Origin: Taudactylus pleione
Taxonomy: Eukaryota > Chordata > Amphibia > Anura > Myobatrachidae
Direction: 5' to 3'
Assembly: GCA_031769625.1 (NCBI GenBank)
Contig: JAUIMM010000088.1
Span: 10,297,501 to 10,361,500, forward strand
DNA length: 64,000 nucleotides
The notes under the pieces are model-generated. The model had not been told where the DNA came from and did not search any database. It saw nothing but the letters and a program-made list of their open reading frames with translations. Made by a program: the position numbers and the translations under genes. This document shows, piece by piece, positions 1 to 11,639 of this stretch (positions are counted from its first letter, which is position 1; the number at the start of each line of letters is the position of its first letter).

Positions 1-9
1 TTGCTGTAG

Positions 10-3000
10 ATGTATGTCCCTGGAACGCTAAGTGATGTGTCCAATGTGCTAATAGATGTGGGTACTGGATATTATGTGGAGAAGGTGAGTGTTATGGTTG
101 TGGGTTTATGCTGGGATTTATAGTTCCACAGAAGCTGGAGAGCTACATGTTCCTAATGCTGGATACATACTAGGACAGATCGATCAGCAGTCCAACTGGG
201 TGATTGGTAAGCCATACACACTTACCAGTTGACCACTCGGTGTGTCTTCTGCCTGACATCACAACTCGGCAGGCATTTAAATTTGCCCGAGTTGTCTTGT
301 CAGTGACGGCAGTCCTACAGCATATCTATGGGCGGTCGCCAGGTTGCCCGTGCACACATGCAGATGCAGCAATATATCTTTCAGATATATCGGCATCAGC
401 TGTGCTGCAGGGCCAACCTGATATGTCTGTGAACGATATATATTGACAAGTGTGTAGCCTGCATAAGCCACCTGTAAACTTTGCTGATTAGCACTGATTC
501 GTGCCTGCTAGATGTCTTTTACTTTCTACTTCAGGGTCCATAGGGTATCCACAGGATACCTTGGAGTATAGGTGTGACGTCAGTCATCGGGCACCATAGA
601 GTTAAGCTTTCAGCCTCCCAGGATGCACTAGGGTCCCCCTCTGCGGCTGGTATCGCTTGCCAGGCTGTTTCCACGCCTCCTCTAAATGGTCCACCAACTG
701 ACCCGAAAGAGGAAAGACTGTGGCGTCACCCTTCACATCCTTAAAAAAGGCATACTTGGATTTAGCCGCTGGGGGAACTTCGTCCTCAATCACCAAGGCT
801 GTGCGGACTGCCCGAATAAGTCCAGGAATATACACCTTGGACCTAGCGTCAGCGTCCTTAGTATGGAGAGGTTCCTGATCATAAGGATCCAGAATCTCCC
901 CATCATCAGACGTCCCTTCGTCATCCTCATAAGGAGCCGACAGAGACGCCACCGGCCGTTTATGTGGCCGCATCACAGACTCCCCTTGCAACACATCCGA
1001 CAAGTGCTGTACAGAACTCGTCAGGGAGTTAACCCACGCCGGCTCCTGAGAAACCGGGAGAGGGGAAATAGGGAGACTGCGGGGTACCACCAATTGTCTT
1101 GGGAAACCCTGCATGGGTGACGACACCACTGATTGCTGGGACAAACCCATCTGCGTAAACGCGGGCTGCGGAGCTAACTGGCCCACTGAGGTTGTAAGCG
1201 CCTGAGCGAAACAAGCCCAGGGCGGCTCCTGTACCGGTGCTGTAACCGTAATAGGCCGCGCCATTGACAAACACTGCCGGCAGAGGCCCTCCGCGCTACC
1301 CTCCCCCTCCGCTAAACGTACTTTACACGTAGTACACTGTAGCCGGAGAGGAAAGTCACTTTCAGACATGATGGTAGAAAGTATGTGACCCCTCTCACCA
1401 ATTTTAAAAAGGCGAGAGACCACCCTGCAGCACCGCACCGCAAGGGCTTTAGCAGAAAGACAGGGACAGCAATAAGGCTGACAGTCAGAAATGGAAAGTA
1501 CAGGCAGCAGCGCTAGCACAGTCACATACAATGCAAAGAAACTCAATTCCTGCACTAACCAGCACTGATAAATCAACTACACAGACCCAGAGTCTGGTAG
1601 GACACAGCGCTGCATACACAGACCTGACCACAGCGGAGGAGAGGTATGCGGGGGGACCCAGACCACGATGCCTCCGTCCAGACTTCCAGCAGCGTTCACC
1701 ATGCGTTCTTGAAGATGGCCGCCGAGGAGCAGAGTGGAGGCTGGCCTGGGGGAGGAGCGCTGCCACAGGGCCAGTCGGCGTGTTGCAGAGAGGGCTGTGT
1801 GCAGCGGGGGAGGCGCCGGCTGTGAGACAGGGAAGGCGCGCTCCCCTGGCATGCATTTAACCCCCGGGATGCCGCAGTGCTACCGCTCTGCTGCGATCCG
1901 CTGTCCCAGGGGGGTAGTGGAAGCGCAGGTTATTACCTGGCTCCACGCTGCAGCCAGTCATCAGGGAGCCCCCTGCCTGGGAACTCTGGACCATGTAACA
2001 GCAGGGACCCACCGCGGGACCCTGCTGCTTACCTTGCTGTCCCCCTTGATTCCGGCCATGGCCTGGAACATCTGGGGTCACCGCTAGCTGTGACCCCAGA
2101 TGCTCACCAGCATCCCTGGATCGGTACCAGCGTTCTGGTACCGGCGGGGGTGTAGGGAAGACAGCATGGACGTCAGGAGTGACTGTCCATGCTGTACTTC
2201 CAGATGTGCAGCCACAGCTGCATGTAGAAAGCTTCAGGGGCTTTTCTTAGCCCCCACTCCAACAGGTGCACCCGACTCCGGCTGGGCACCAAACTAAACT
2301 GAGATGCCTTGGCTCGGGGACGGGGTATAGGAGGGGGACCCTAGTGCATCCTGGGAGGCTGAAAGCTTAACTCTATGGTGCCCGATGACTGACGTCACAC
2401 CTATACCCCAAGGTATCCTGTGGAACCCTATGGACTTCGTAGAAATAGAGATAACAAAGGTAAGTTCTTACCATATCTCATATTTTTTTGTTAATTTATT
2501 TTTCTATTATGTTTTGCTGTATATTTTTCATATTGATCTACTGTCTTTTCAAATTTTTTTGTATTGTGATTCTTCCATGTGGATTCACAAATCTGTCCAG
2601 ACTGCTGCTGATGCCAAAGATTTCTTTAAGAGAAAGATAGATTTCCTTACAAAACAAATGGAGAAGATTCAGCCAGCCCTGCAGGAAAAGCATGCCATGA
2701 AACAAGGTGACACCATTGTTTATTGTAGGAAGGGTAATATAATGTACTGGCCTGTTCCTCTCAATCAGTGCAGTCCTCCACAATCCCCGACAGCCTCTGC
2801 AGAATACAGCACATAGCTATAGTATATGGTGCCTCTTTATGTAAATACTCGGCCAGTACTGCTCTAAAACCTGATATATTTACAGCAGATAAATATTAGT
2901 TGGTCTATCTAAAAACTAATGTATGTATTTCTGGCTCTTTTCTGCACTTTTTAGCCAGGTCTTAAAATCAGAAACATTAGTTGGTTGTTCTTGTTGCCTC

Positions 3001-4131
3001 TGATTATAACATGTATATAAATGTTTGCAGTACAAAGAGCACTACTCTTTTTAGTATCCTGTGGTTATAGAAATAATAGTTTAGGATTCTAAATCCAGGA
3101 TTTGATTCATTGATTAGCGCCCAGTCTTTTTTTGTCTCTTTGTTTAGGATTCTGATATAGTCTATATATTGTCTTGTTAATTCAAGGTGCAGCAAACCCA
3201 CTAAAACTGTTTTATTCAACTCAGTCACCATAAATATACCCCTGCTCCCTCTCCCACTGTAGTGAAGTAGGCTGGTAAGTGTTGAGATTGTTCTACTACA
3301 GGACCCTGCTGACTGAGACCTGCAGTGTTCAATGACAGCCGCACACTGAACACTTTGCGTTTAGCATGCAGCAATTATTCAACACATCAGGGTCAAAGTG
3401 TCTGCCGGTTCTACATAGAAAGTATGCATGTCTGATCTCTCCTGTTGTATCATTGGGAATACTGTGTAGACATCATTGTCACTCCAAGCTGAAATCTATA
3501 TTAAAAGCAGGGAATGTTCAGTTCACTTACAATATATATTAAGGTGACCAACTCTTTCCTTCTGGTCAGTTTTACACTAAATAATGCTCCATCTCAAACA
3601 TGGTAATTGCTATGCTTTTTTTCTACACTAAGTATTACTCAGATACTAAACACGATAATTACTATGCATCTTGTCTGGGTTGAGACTCGCCTGCAACACA
3701 GCCTTTAAAGGTAAGATCGCCCCAAAGCATTGCAGCTATTAGGCTGCCATTCAGATCTTCTGCGTGCCCCTTGCTGGACGTCTATACGAATAGGCGCCCG
3801 ATGGAGCAATTAATTTTTTCTCAGTTCGGGTGAAAGCATCGGGTTTAGCCGCACCAAATGGCTAACCCTGTCTAAAGAAATGGTTAGGTCGCCCGAAAAA
3901 CCGGACTTTACACACATTTCTTAGCCTTAGGAGGCTGCAAGAAGTATATCCCTGCCCCTCAACTTTAAATGTCCAAACAGAGCAACAATTGAATTGCTTC
4001 GTTGGGCGCCTATTTGTATAGACACCCTGCAGGGGGCGTCTAAAACAATTGAATCGCCCCCTTAGACCCTTATAGAATCGCTATATATATATATATGTGT
4101 GTGTATATAATATATATATGTGTATATATAA

Positions 4132-4182
<51 letters not shown>

Positions 4183-5089
4183 TTAATATGTATGCATCAT
4201 TTTGGCTTCTGACACCTGCCCAATGGATGAAGATAGAAACATACAAGCCAGTACTGCAAAAGTTGTAGGTTTGATTCAATGTTTAAGTTTTCTATTAACT
4301 TTTTTCCTGAGCAAATATTATTAACTGAAAGATCTTCCCTCATTAAGAGACACATTTTATATTATCGTGCTGACCTTTTTTGATAGGCAGTACCAAATAT
4401 ACATGCCAAATCCTAATATATATATTTTTTTTAAATAAAATTTTTTTATTGAAACACGGTAAGGTCAACATATACATAATGTAACTGTTAATGTATTATC
4501 TGGACATTGAATAAAATCAACAAACACATCAATATACATTTTGTGTTAATGTTACTTATATAATTTGCGTATAACACAGGAGAATAAACACAGATATTCA
4601 GATAGTCCAGTAATACTAAAAGGTCTCCGTTGAGACCAAGAACGTGCCAAATAAAAAACAATGCTATGTTATACTATTAGCCATCAATCTGAGGACATGT
4701 ACAACAATTCAACCCTCTATATTAGAGAGAAAAGCGGCCGCGAGGACGAGACACCAAGAGGTAGGGAACAAGGGGAGAAAGGGAAACAGGAGACACAAAT
4801 GAACAAAGCATAGTTCCCTAAAACTCCAACCTAATTGGATGGTCCCAAATCCTAATTTTAAAATCTTTATCCATTTAGTGAATATCACCCTTTGGTGATG
4901 GCCACAAAATATTGTGTCAACAGTTAACTCCATCTGTAGTATAACTATATATATGTTAATTCTCAGTCACAATGTACACTGTCTAATTGCATATTTATCT
5001 ATATGTTTATCTCTGCAGCTGTTATAGAAATGATGAGTATAAAAATCCAGAAGTTGACAGCAGCTCAAGCGGGCACATCCAAGGCTTAG
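10..5089 (+). CDS. PFDN5: Prefoldin subunit 5, C-terminal three exons (partial)
   Basis: Coding exons are 10-84, 2601-2706 and 5019-5089; the 5' exons lie outside the window. The first exon follows an AG at 8-9, encodes 25 residues starting [10 protein letters not shown] and ends at a GTGAGT donor. The second contains [20 protein letters not shown], nearly identical to the vertebrate PFDN5 C-terminal helix. The third ends in a short Ala/Gln-rich tail and a TAG at 5087. Together they give 83 residues, about the last half of a roughly 154-residue protein. PFDN5 is an alpha-type subunit of the hexameric cytosolic prefoldin that passes unfolded actin and tubulin to the CCT chaperonin; the visible part is mainly the C-terminal coiled-coil helix. 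Exon phases (0, 1) match across junctions. The intron before the second exon carries a DIRS-derived element whose right end lies about 115 bp from the exon. Confidence 0.96.
91..522. other. PFDN5 intron sequence, no gene recognised
   Basis: This is intronic sequence between the first visible PFDN5 exon and DIRS element A. It contains AT-rich short palindromes around 375-440, including copies of an ATATCT/AGATAT motif, that could be a degraded MITE. No coding homology was seen. Confidence 0.4.
523..2484 (-). mobile_element. DIRS-like element A, gag-only deletion derivative
   Basis: Inverted terminal repeats of about 120 bp face each other at 523-655 and 2330-2484. Their inner parts, including a GTGACGTCAGTCATCGGGC segment, match with only a few differences. 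The left end begins TTTCTACTTCAGGGTCC and the right end runs through GGTAAGTTCTTACC, as in elements C and D. The element lacks reverse transcriptase, RNase H, tyrosine recombinase and the internal complementary region, so it is non-autonomous. It lies antisense in a PFDN5 intron. About 960 bp of untranslated leader separate the ITR near 2330 from its gag start. Confidence 0.85.
602..1369 (-). CDS. DIRS gag-like protein, truncated but open (element A)
   Basis: This is an open frame of 255 codons starting at the ATG whose complement is at 1367-1369 and running into the left terminal repeat. The N-terminus has a paired CxxC...LCxxC arrangement (CTTC, then LCRQC) like the CRRC...LCGWC of element C gag. 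An acidic segment ([11 protein letters not shown]) follows, then a block resembling element C's VPALVRAVRAIL and KYPNFKKAK region. It is about half the length of element C gag, ending where the deletion joins the ITR. Upstream codons are also open, but the homologous start in element C supports this ATG. Gag-like proteins of DIRS elements are presumed to bind element RNA; whether this one is expressed is unknown. Confidence 0.65.
   Translation of the reverse strand: MSESDFPLRLQCTTCKVRLAEGEGSAEGLCRQCLSMARPITVTAPVQEPPWACFAQALTTSVGQLAPQPAFTQMGLSQQSVVSSPMQGFPRQLVVPRSLPISPLPVSQEPAWVNSLTSSVQHLSDVLQGESVMRPHKRPVASLSAPYEDDEGTSDDGEILDPYDQEPLHTKDADARSKVYIPGLIRAVRTALVIEDEVPPAAKSKYAFFKDVKGDATVFPLSGQLVDHLEEAWKQPGKRYQPQRGTLVHPGRLKA
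3715..4065. mobile_element. Palindromic MITE-like element in PFDN5 intron
   Basis: Two arms of about 50 bp are inverted copies of each other. The left arm (about 3765-3815) contains GTCTATACGAATAGGCGCCC and the right arm (about 3985-4035) contains GGGCGCCTATTTGTATAGAC. The middle has no open frame. The fold-back structure fits a MITE; I could not fix its target duplication. Confidence 0.6.
4080..4182. repeat. (TA)n/(GT)n microsatellite
   Basis: This is a compound TA and TG dinucleotide tract in the PFDN5 intron. Confidence 0.95.
4420..4960 (-). repeat. Possible retroelement 3' end (unclassified)
   Basis: Read on the minus strand, this AT-rich segment ends in CAATAAAAAAATTTTATTTA, which looks like the 3' tail of a retroposed sequence. 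No domain was recognised, so the class is open. Confidence 0.25.
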
Positions 5090-5297
5090 TGCAGTCTATG
5101 GCGAGTGCTCCTCACAGTGTCTCTACACAGCGCCTGTTACCCCTATCTGCGTAGGCAGGAAACCCCTTCACAACAACAGACAGCAGCCGAGAGTCACGCT
5201 ACAGACTGTGACAGTTCTGCTTCCTCAACCAAGGGGTTAATTTATTTTTTCTTGTTTTTTGTTCTTATTTTGTATTCGAAAGCTATGAAAGCATTCA

Positions 5298-5303
5298 AAT
5301 AAA
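5298..5303 (+). promoter_or_regulatory. PFDN5: PFDN5 polyadenylation signal
   Basis: A canonical AATAAA lies 209 bp after the PFDN5 stop codon. It is the first such hexamer downstream on the coding strand, so it is the likely mRNA 3' end signal. Confidence 0.7.
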
Positions 5304-6150
5304 TCAGATGATTCACGGTCTGTTTATTCTTCTAGGCTTTAACCTTTTTTTTTTTGGTCTGGGTAATACCTGGTTCTGTTTCTGTAAAACCAGTAACTTT
5401 AAACATGTAGTAAAACAATTAAAGGAGTGGTGAGTTCTGTAATGGATGTACTTAAGGAGCAAGCCTTTTTAGTTGCATAAAACAGGTCTTTACTCATTCT
5501 TTATTAAAAAAAAAAGTCAATAAATTGCTCAGTTGAACTGTATAAGATCTTAGTTCAGTACCAAATGCTTCTTTCTACCTAGATCATCATGCATGAACTC
5601 TGTCAGTACATATATAATAATTTTAGGAAGAGATCCTTTTGTAATTTGCTGACATCATTGTTCAACGTAAACAATCTTACTCCAATATAGAGACAATTAG
5701 AAACATTACACTTGTCAGGTGCTCAGCCACAGATTAATGGTTTTGGGGGGTCAATTCAGTTAGAAGTGAGTTTGTTTCATGAAACTTGGAGACATAGCAC
5801 GAATGCGCTCACCCGAGAAATGCAATATTCAGTTAGAAATGCCAATTTGCGGTACTCATGGCGAGGGTATGCAACTTTTATACAAAATGAGTAAGTCTGG
5901 AAACCATCCTGGACCCAAAAATAGGGCAAGTGAGATAGCAGGACAATATAGAGGACTGTTAGTGGCCATAAGGAAAGTACTGAAGTCTTTTAAAAGGTGT
6001 CAAATGGCTGATTTTTTTTGCACTTTTTATTGATGGTTGGAAAGCGACAGCAAGCAAGTGTTTCTCATCAAATTAAAGTCTTCCAGCATTTTAGGGTACA
6101 GAAAGATGTCTGTATAGACAACATCCAAGATTGTAAAAAGTTGGCATAAA
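5304..6150. repeat. Intergenic sequence with a dispersed repeat shared with about 54.0 kb
   Basis: No gene was seen. The segment near 5965-6030 contains GGTGTCAAATGGCTGATTTT, whose reverse complement recurs at about 54030-54060 with related flanks. It is therefore one copy of an old dispersed repeat. The upstream part (5700-5960) is open for short stretches but shows no recognisable protein. Confidence 0.45.
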
Positions 6151-6208
6151 CACTATTACCTCTGATCTGCAAGTAAAAAAGACCCCTCTCCCATCAATAC
6201 AACACATC

Positions 6209-7759
6209 CACGTACCTGTTCCGCATCACTTACACCTCCACATACCTGTTCCGCATCACTTACACCTCCACATACCTGTTCCGCATCACTTACACCTCCA
6301 CATACCTGTTCCGCATCACTTACACCTCCACATACCTGTCCCGCATCACTTACACCCCCACGTACCTGTCCCCATATCACTTACACCTCCACGTACCTGT
6401 CCCCATATCACTTACACCTCCACGTACCTGTCCCACATCACTTACACCTTTACATACCTGTCCCCATATCACAGTGCCCATACCTGTCCCACATCACTTA
6501 CACCTCCACGTACCTGTCCCACATCACGTACACCTCCACGTACCTGTCCCACATCACGTACACCTCCACGTACCTGTCCCACATCACGTACACCTCCACG
6601 TACCTGTCCCACATCACGTACACCTCCACGTACCTGTCCCACATCACGTACACCTCCACGTACCTGTCCCACATCACGTACACCTCCACGTACCTGTCCC
6701 ACATCACGTACACCTCCACGTACCTGTCCCACATCACGTACACCTCCACGTACCTGTCCCACATCACGTACACCTCCACGTACCTGTCCCACATCACGTA
6801 CACCTCCACGTACCTGTCCCACATCACGTACACCTCCACGTACCTGTCCCACATCACGTACACCTCCACGTACCTGTCCCACATCACGTACACCTCCACG
6901 TACCTGTCCCACATCACGTACACCTCCACGTACCTGTCCCACATCACGTACACCTCCACGTACCTGTCCCACATCACGTACACCTCCACGTACCTGTCCC
7001 ACATCACGTACACCTCCACGTACCTGTCCCACATCACGTACACCTCCACGTACCTGTCCCACATCACGTACACCTCCACGTACCTGTCCCACATCACGTA
7101 CACCTCCACGTACCTGTCCCACATCACGTACACCTCCACGTACCTGTCCCACATCACGTACACCTCCACGTACCTGTCCCACATCACGTACACCTCCACG
7201 TACCTGTCCCACATCACGTACACCTCCACGTACCTGTCCCACATCACGTACACCTCCACGTACCTGTCCCACATCACGTACACCTCCACGTACCTGTCCC
7301 ACATCACGTACACCTCCACGTACCTGTCCCACATCACGTACACCTCCACGTACCTGTCCCACATCACGTACACCTCCACGTACCTGTCCCACATCACGTA
7401 CACCTCCACGTACCTGTCCCACATCACGTACACCTCCACGTACCTGTCCCACATCACGTACACCTCCACGTACCTGTCCCACATCACGTACACCTCCACG
7501 TACCTGTCCCACATCACGTACACCTCCACGTACCTGTCCCACATCACGTACACCTCCACGTACCTGTCCCACATCACGTACACCTCCACGTACCTGTCCC
7601 ACATCACGTACACCTCCACGTACCTGTCCCACATCACGTACACCTCCACGTACCTGTCCCACATCACGTACACCTCCACGTACCTGTCCCACATCACGTA
7701 CACCTCCACGTACCTGTCCCACATCACGTACACCTCCACGTACCTGTCCCCATATCACT
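6209..7759. repeat. 30-bp minisatellite array
   Basis: Unit: TACCTGTCCCACATCACGTA followed by CACCTCCACG. From 6511 to 7740 there are 41 consecutive units that look identical by eye, flanked on the left (6209-6510) by diverged 30-bp variants with CACTTAC in place of CACGTAC and some CATACCTGTTCCG forms. Because 30 is a multiple of three, several frames stay open on both strands and yield decapeptide-repeat ORFs of 400 or more codons. These have no promoter, splice or homology support and should not be annotated as genes. Confidence 0.98.
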
Positions 7760-8066
7760 TAACCCATTATTGAGCTTTTTAGAGAAATTTACCTGTAAAC
7801 GCCGTCTTGATTGGCTAACTTATGCTATTTATAAGCCTCCAAGTGCGTGATTATTCATTGGGAATGGTGTACTAGAGGTTATGCACTATATACCGTTGTT
7901 TTTACCTTAAAAATAAAGATTGTCTACCTGTTATTTGCTCAGAGGGGTGCAAACAAAAATGTGAATTTCATCTGGAAAATGAATGCGAGTTTGGCACTGA
8001 ATTGCAAATGTCACTTGCAGTGCGAGTTTGCCATGTGAATGGCTCGCAGAACCCAACCGCACCTAA

Positions 8067-8756
8067 TACTCCTTTCAGACATACAACCCGGGAAATTTCC
8101 TGCTCAGACTCGGGAATTTCTCCTGTGCAAATTCCCGGGTATTTGGTCAAGACCCCCCTTTCACACTACAGTGTCTACCCGGGAAATTCCCAGGTAGACC
8201 CCTTTCAGACAAGAGCAGTGTTTTTCTGCTTACCTGCCTCTTCTCTGCCGTCTGCTCCTCCTAGCCTATCCCCTCTCTGGCTAATGATGATGATGTCATC
8301 ATTCAGCAGCCAAAAGCCGGCCAATCGTAATGCAGTTTTTTTTTTATTATTATTATTTTAACATTTATTTTAATTCCCTGGTGGTTTAGTTGGAGTGCGG
8401 GCAGCCTGCTGTGGCACAGCGGGCCGGTGCTGGGGGTGGTGAGCAGCAGTGCTGAGCGTCCTATAGGACACTCTGAGCTGTCAGCTCAAAGCAGCAGCGC
8501 TGAGCGTCCTATAGGATGCTCTGCGCTGTCAGCTACATGAAAAAGCTGCTTGGTGCTGCCCAGGAGTAGTAAATTCCCGGGTAGCACCATTCAGACAGAA
8601 GCAGGGTAATTTCCCGGGACTTAAGTCCCGGGAAAAGCCCTGATTGATTGCAGGGACGGCTACCCGGGAAGGTACCTTTCACACAGACATGAGATCCGGG
8701 AATTTTGGCCGAGGCAGGCCAAAATCCCAGGAATCTCAGTATGTCTGAAAGGGGTA
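8067..8756. mobile_element. Harbinger-like MITE with TAA target duplication
   Basis: The element starts TACTCCTTTCAGACATAC and ends GTATGTCTGAAAGGGGTA, near-perfect terminal inverted repeats. It is flanked by TAA at 8064-8066 and 8757-8759. A 3-bp TWA duplication is the hallmark of PIF/Harbinger insertions. The interior is full of nested CCCGGGAA/TTCCCGGG palindromes near both ends and has a unique CAG/GCTG-rich middle. No transposase is encoded. Confidence 0.85.
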
Positions 8757-8759
8757 TAA

Positions 8760-9384
8760 TAGAATTAACCCCACAGATTTCAAGGTACAATGTGATTCTA
8801 GGGAAACCAATTTATTTGAGCTATGTCATAAATTACATGGATGAATATATTGAATACAATGAAGTGTATATGTGCTGTGCGGCGTCCAGATTATAAGAAA
8901 ACAAATTTTCATATGCCAAACAATATAGAATAGTATATATATGTATGCTTTTATCTATTGTGGAGTGCAATTAAACAATCCTAATACAGAACCACAATGT
9001 TTTATTTACAATACTAAAGTGTAATCATTTGTGGCCTGTATCTGTGATCAGTATTCACATGTGTGGATCTGCTGCCTAAAGTCTCTTCTCTGGTAAAACC
9101 ATGGCTGTTCTTTCACAATTTGGCCACAGTGTTGCATTAAGGTGCATATCCACTAACCTATTTAAAAGAGTGATTGAACGATTACAACAACACTCATTAG
9201 TCATGCATTAAAATGTTGAAAACGAACAGCAATGCAAGCTCCTGCTGGTCGTTTCGCCATCAATCATCGCCTAAACATGCAGGCCAACCTGCCGATAACA
9301 GGTTGTGCATGTTCGGGGATGAGGGAGGGTGCCTGCACTGAACGACATATCTGGAATGGTTATTATAAAGGTTGTTAATGTCAA
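8760..9384. other. Intergenic, possible degraded MITE
   Basis: No gene was seen. The stretch 9140-9360 (ATATCCACTAAC... to ...AACGACATATC) resembles the ATATCCACTAGACGATAT element in MYG1 intron 1, suggesting a decayed member of that family. Confidence 0.35.
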
Positions 9385-10345
9385 TTTCATCAAGGTCCAT
9401 AGGGCTCCCCAGGGGAGACAATGGGGTGTAGGTGGGACTTGGAGGATGGGACACCAACAGAAAAGCTTTTCAATCCCAGGATGCTCTGGTCCTTCTCTAT
9501 ACCCCGCCCACAGCCTGAGGGCAACTCAGTTTTGTTGGTGTCCGACAGGAGCTGGATCAACATTTTAATGGGACTGCTATTAAGCAGCCCAAGCTTATTT
9601 TTATTCTATTTTCATTCATTCTACTAATGAGCAGCAGCACGAGACAGTCCTTGGGATGTCTGCACTGCTGCTCCATCACCCCGCTGTGGCGCCGTGACAC
9701 CAGCCCCCGGCTAGGTATTCTCAGTGGGGATCTAAGGGGGACTTAGCTAGCGAGACTCCCCAGACTGCAGGCAGGAATCAAGGGGACAGGTAAGGCGGAT
9801 CCCAGCTTGCGGGAACCCACGTGTATGCGCAGTCTTACCTCTGGTTTTAGGAGACAGACCAGAGGTGCTGAGGTGGAGACTATTTCATCTGGGACTCCAT
9901 TAGACCACCAGGGCATTACTGGCACAGGGCATATTTTACAGGCCAGGGGACCCAGTGGATAATGTCAGCAAGTGGAGGTGCTCTCCCTGCAGCCCCTCCC
10001 CCAGCTAAGGGCGCCATTCCACTGCGGTCTTGCTGCTCCTCCCTCACCGGTCTGTGTAGTTGATTTTAGTGCCCACTGCAGCTATATTGAATATTCTCCA
10101 TTGTATGTGACATGCGAGCTCTGCTGGTTTCTTTTTCATTTGACTGTCGCCTTATACCTTTCCCTTCTGCTATAACCCTGGCATACTAAAGGTATAAGGG
10201 GTTCATTGTCCCTCACATCACCATATATTTGTGTGGGCTATCACATACTATATATCGCTGTTGCACACTACACTGTGCCATATTACACATACGTCTGGGT
10301 TGCTCACTGCACTGTGTCAGATTGTGTTACATTATTCTTGCAGCT

Positions 10346-11610
10346 ATGTCTGGCAGAGGTAAGAATGACAAGCAGCCTGCTCCTCCCACTGGTGTCTTGT
10401 AAGTCCTGCTCAGCAGGCTTAACTTAATTCAGGATGGTCTTTGTGCATCATGTTATACTAACCTGGGCCCATCAGCCATGGTGTCCTCTCCTCAGGACCC
10501 CCCCCTGGGCTACCTTTTCACAAGTGCTGGCAAAAAGTATGGACCATCCAATGGTCCCCGTGGTAGCTTCCCCTATGGAATTGGCCACAGCAGGTACTCC
10601 CTGCAAATCCTTTGCCTACCCCATGGGTAGACATACTTTCTACCTTAGTGCAAAGTCTGGCGGATACCTCTACAGCTTTTCAGCAAATGCTGCAAAAAGA
10701 GAGACCCTTTAGTCTACCCAGCTATCAGATTCTGATGTATCATCTGGGGAGGCAGAAGATGCAGACCTCTCTTAGTTTGACTCCCCTCTCAGGAGACGAG
10801 AAATACCCCTCTAAATTGAACATACCTGCACTTGTAAGAGCTGTAAAATCTATTCTTCAAATAGAAGAGACAGAACCTGCTCCTAAGGCAAAACTGTAAC
10901 CTTTTAAATGGCAAAAGGTAATTTTACCAGAATTTCCCCCATTCTGATCAGCTATCTGAGGATATGAGTGATGCAAGATTTCAGCTGCCTAAGCGTTCCT
11001 TTTACCCTCTTCCGGCTACTGCTTGCACTAAATGGGAAGTAGCCCCAGCAGTGGACTCCCACGTGACATGTCTGGTCAAAAATGCTACATTACCTATCCA
11101 TACTGCAACCTCCTTGAAGGAAACTACGGGTTGAAGGATGGAAGCTTGTCTAAAATCTATATACTCTCTTACAGGAGCTATTACTCATCCTGCTAGGGCT
11201 ACGACCTGGGTGGCAAAAGCCACTGAGAGTTAGGCAGAGGCATTTCCCTCTAATGCTTTGAGGGAACAGCTGTCCTACATATCTCACATTAGAGATGCAG
11301 CCTCCTATTTGGGTAAAGCCGCTATGGATACGACTCACCTAGCCTCCAAGGCATCTGCCACTTCTTTAGCACGCCATATTTTTTGGTTCCACTCATGGAA
11401 GACAGATGCGGATTCTAAAAAGGCTTGGGAGTCTCTGCCTTATTCAAGGGATATCCTGCATGGCCACAATTGGACAAAATTGTGACTACCTTGGCAGCTT
11501 TCAGGATTACGTTCCTGCCCTCTGCATATAATACAAAGCCTCGGACATCATCCTTTCGTCCTCAAGACGTCCACCTACCAAATCTGAAGACAAGCCTTCA
11601 GTCTTGACGG
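10346..11610 (+). pseudogene. DIRS gag-like remnant (element B)
   Basis: Pieces in shifted frames match element C gag. They include a VLSCKSCSAGL-like CxxC segment near 10390, LNIPALVRAVKSILQIEE near 10815-10870 and a SYISHIRDAASYLGKAAMD block near 11270-11330. Several stops and frameshifts interrupt it, so it cannot make the full protein. Confidence 0.8.
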
Positions 11611-11639
11611 GGCAGGCCTCCCCCTGACTTCTTCGATTC

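Noticed and set aside
6469..7850. Long ORFs on both strands over the 30-bp array (413-458 codons)
   Set aside because: The period is a multiple of three, so open frames are automatic; no start context, splice site or homology supports a gene.
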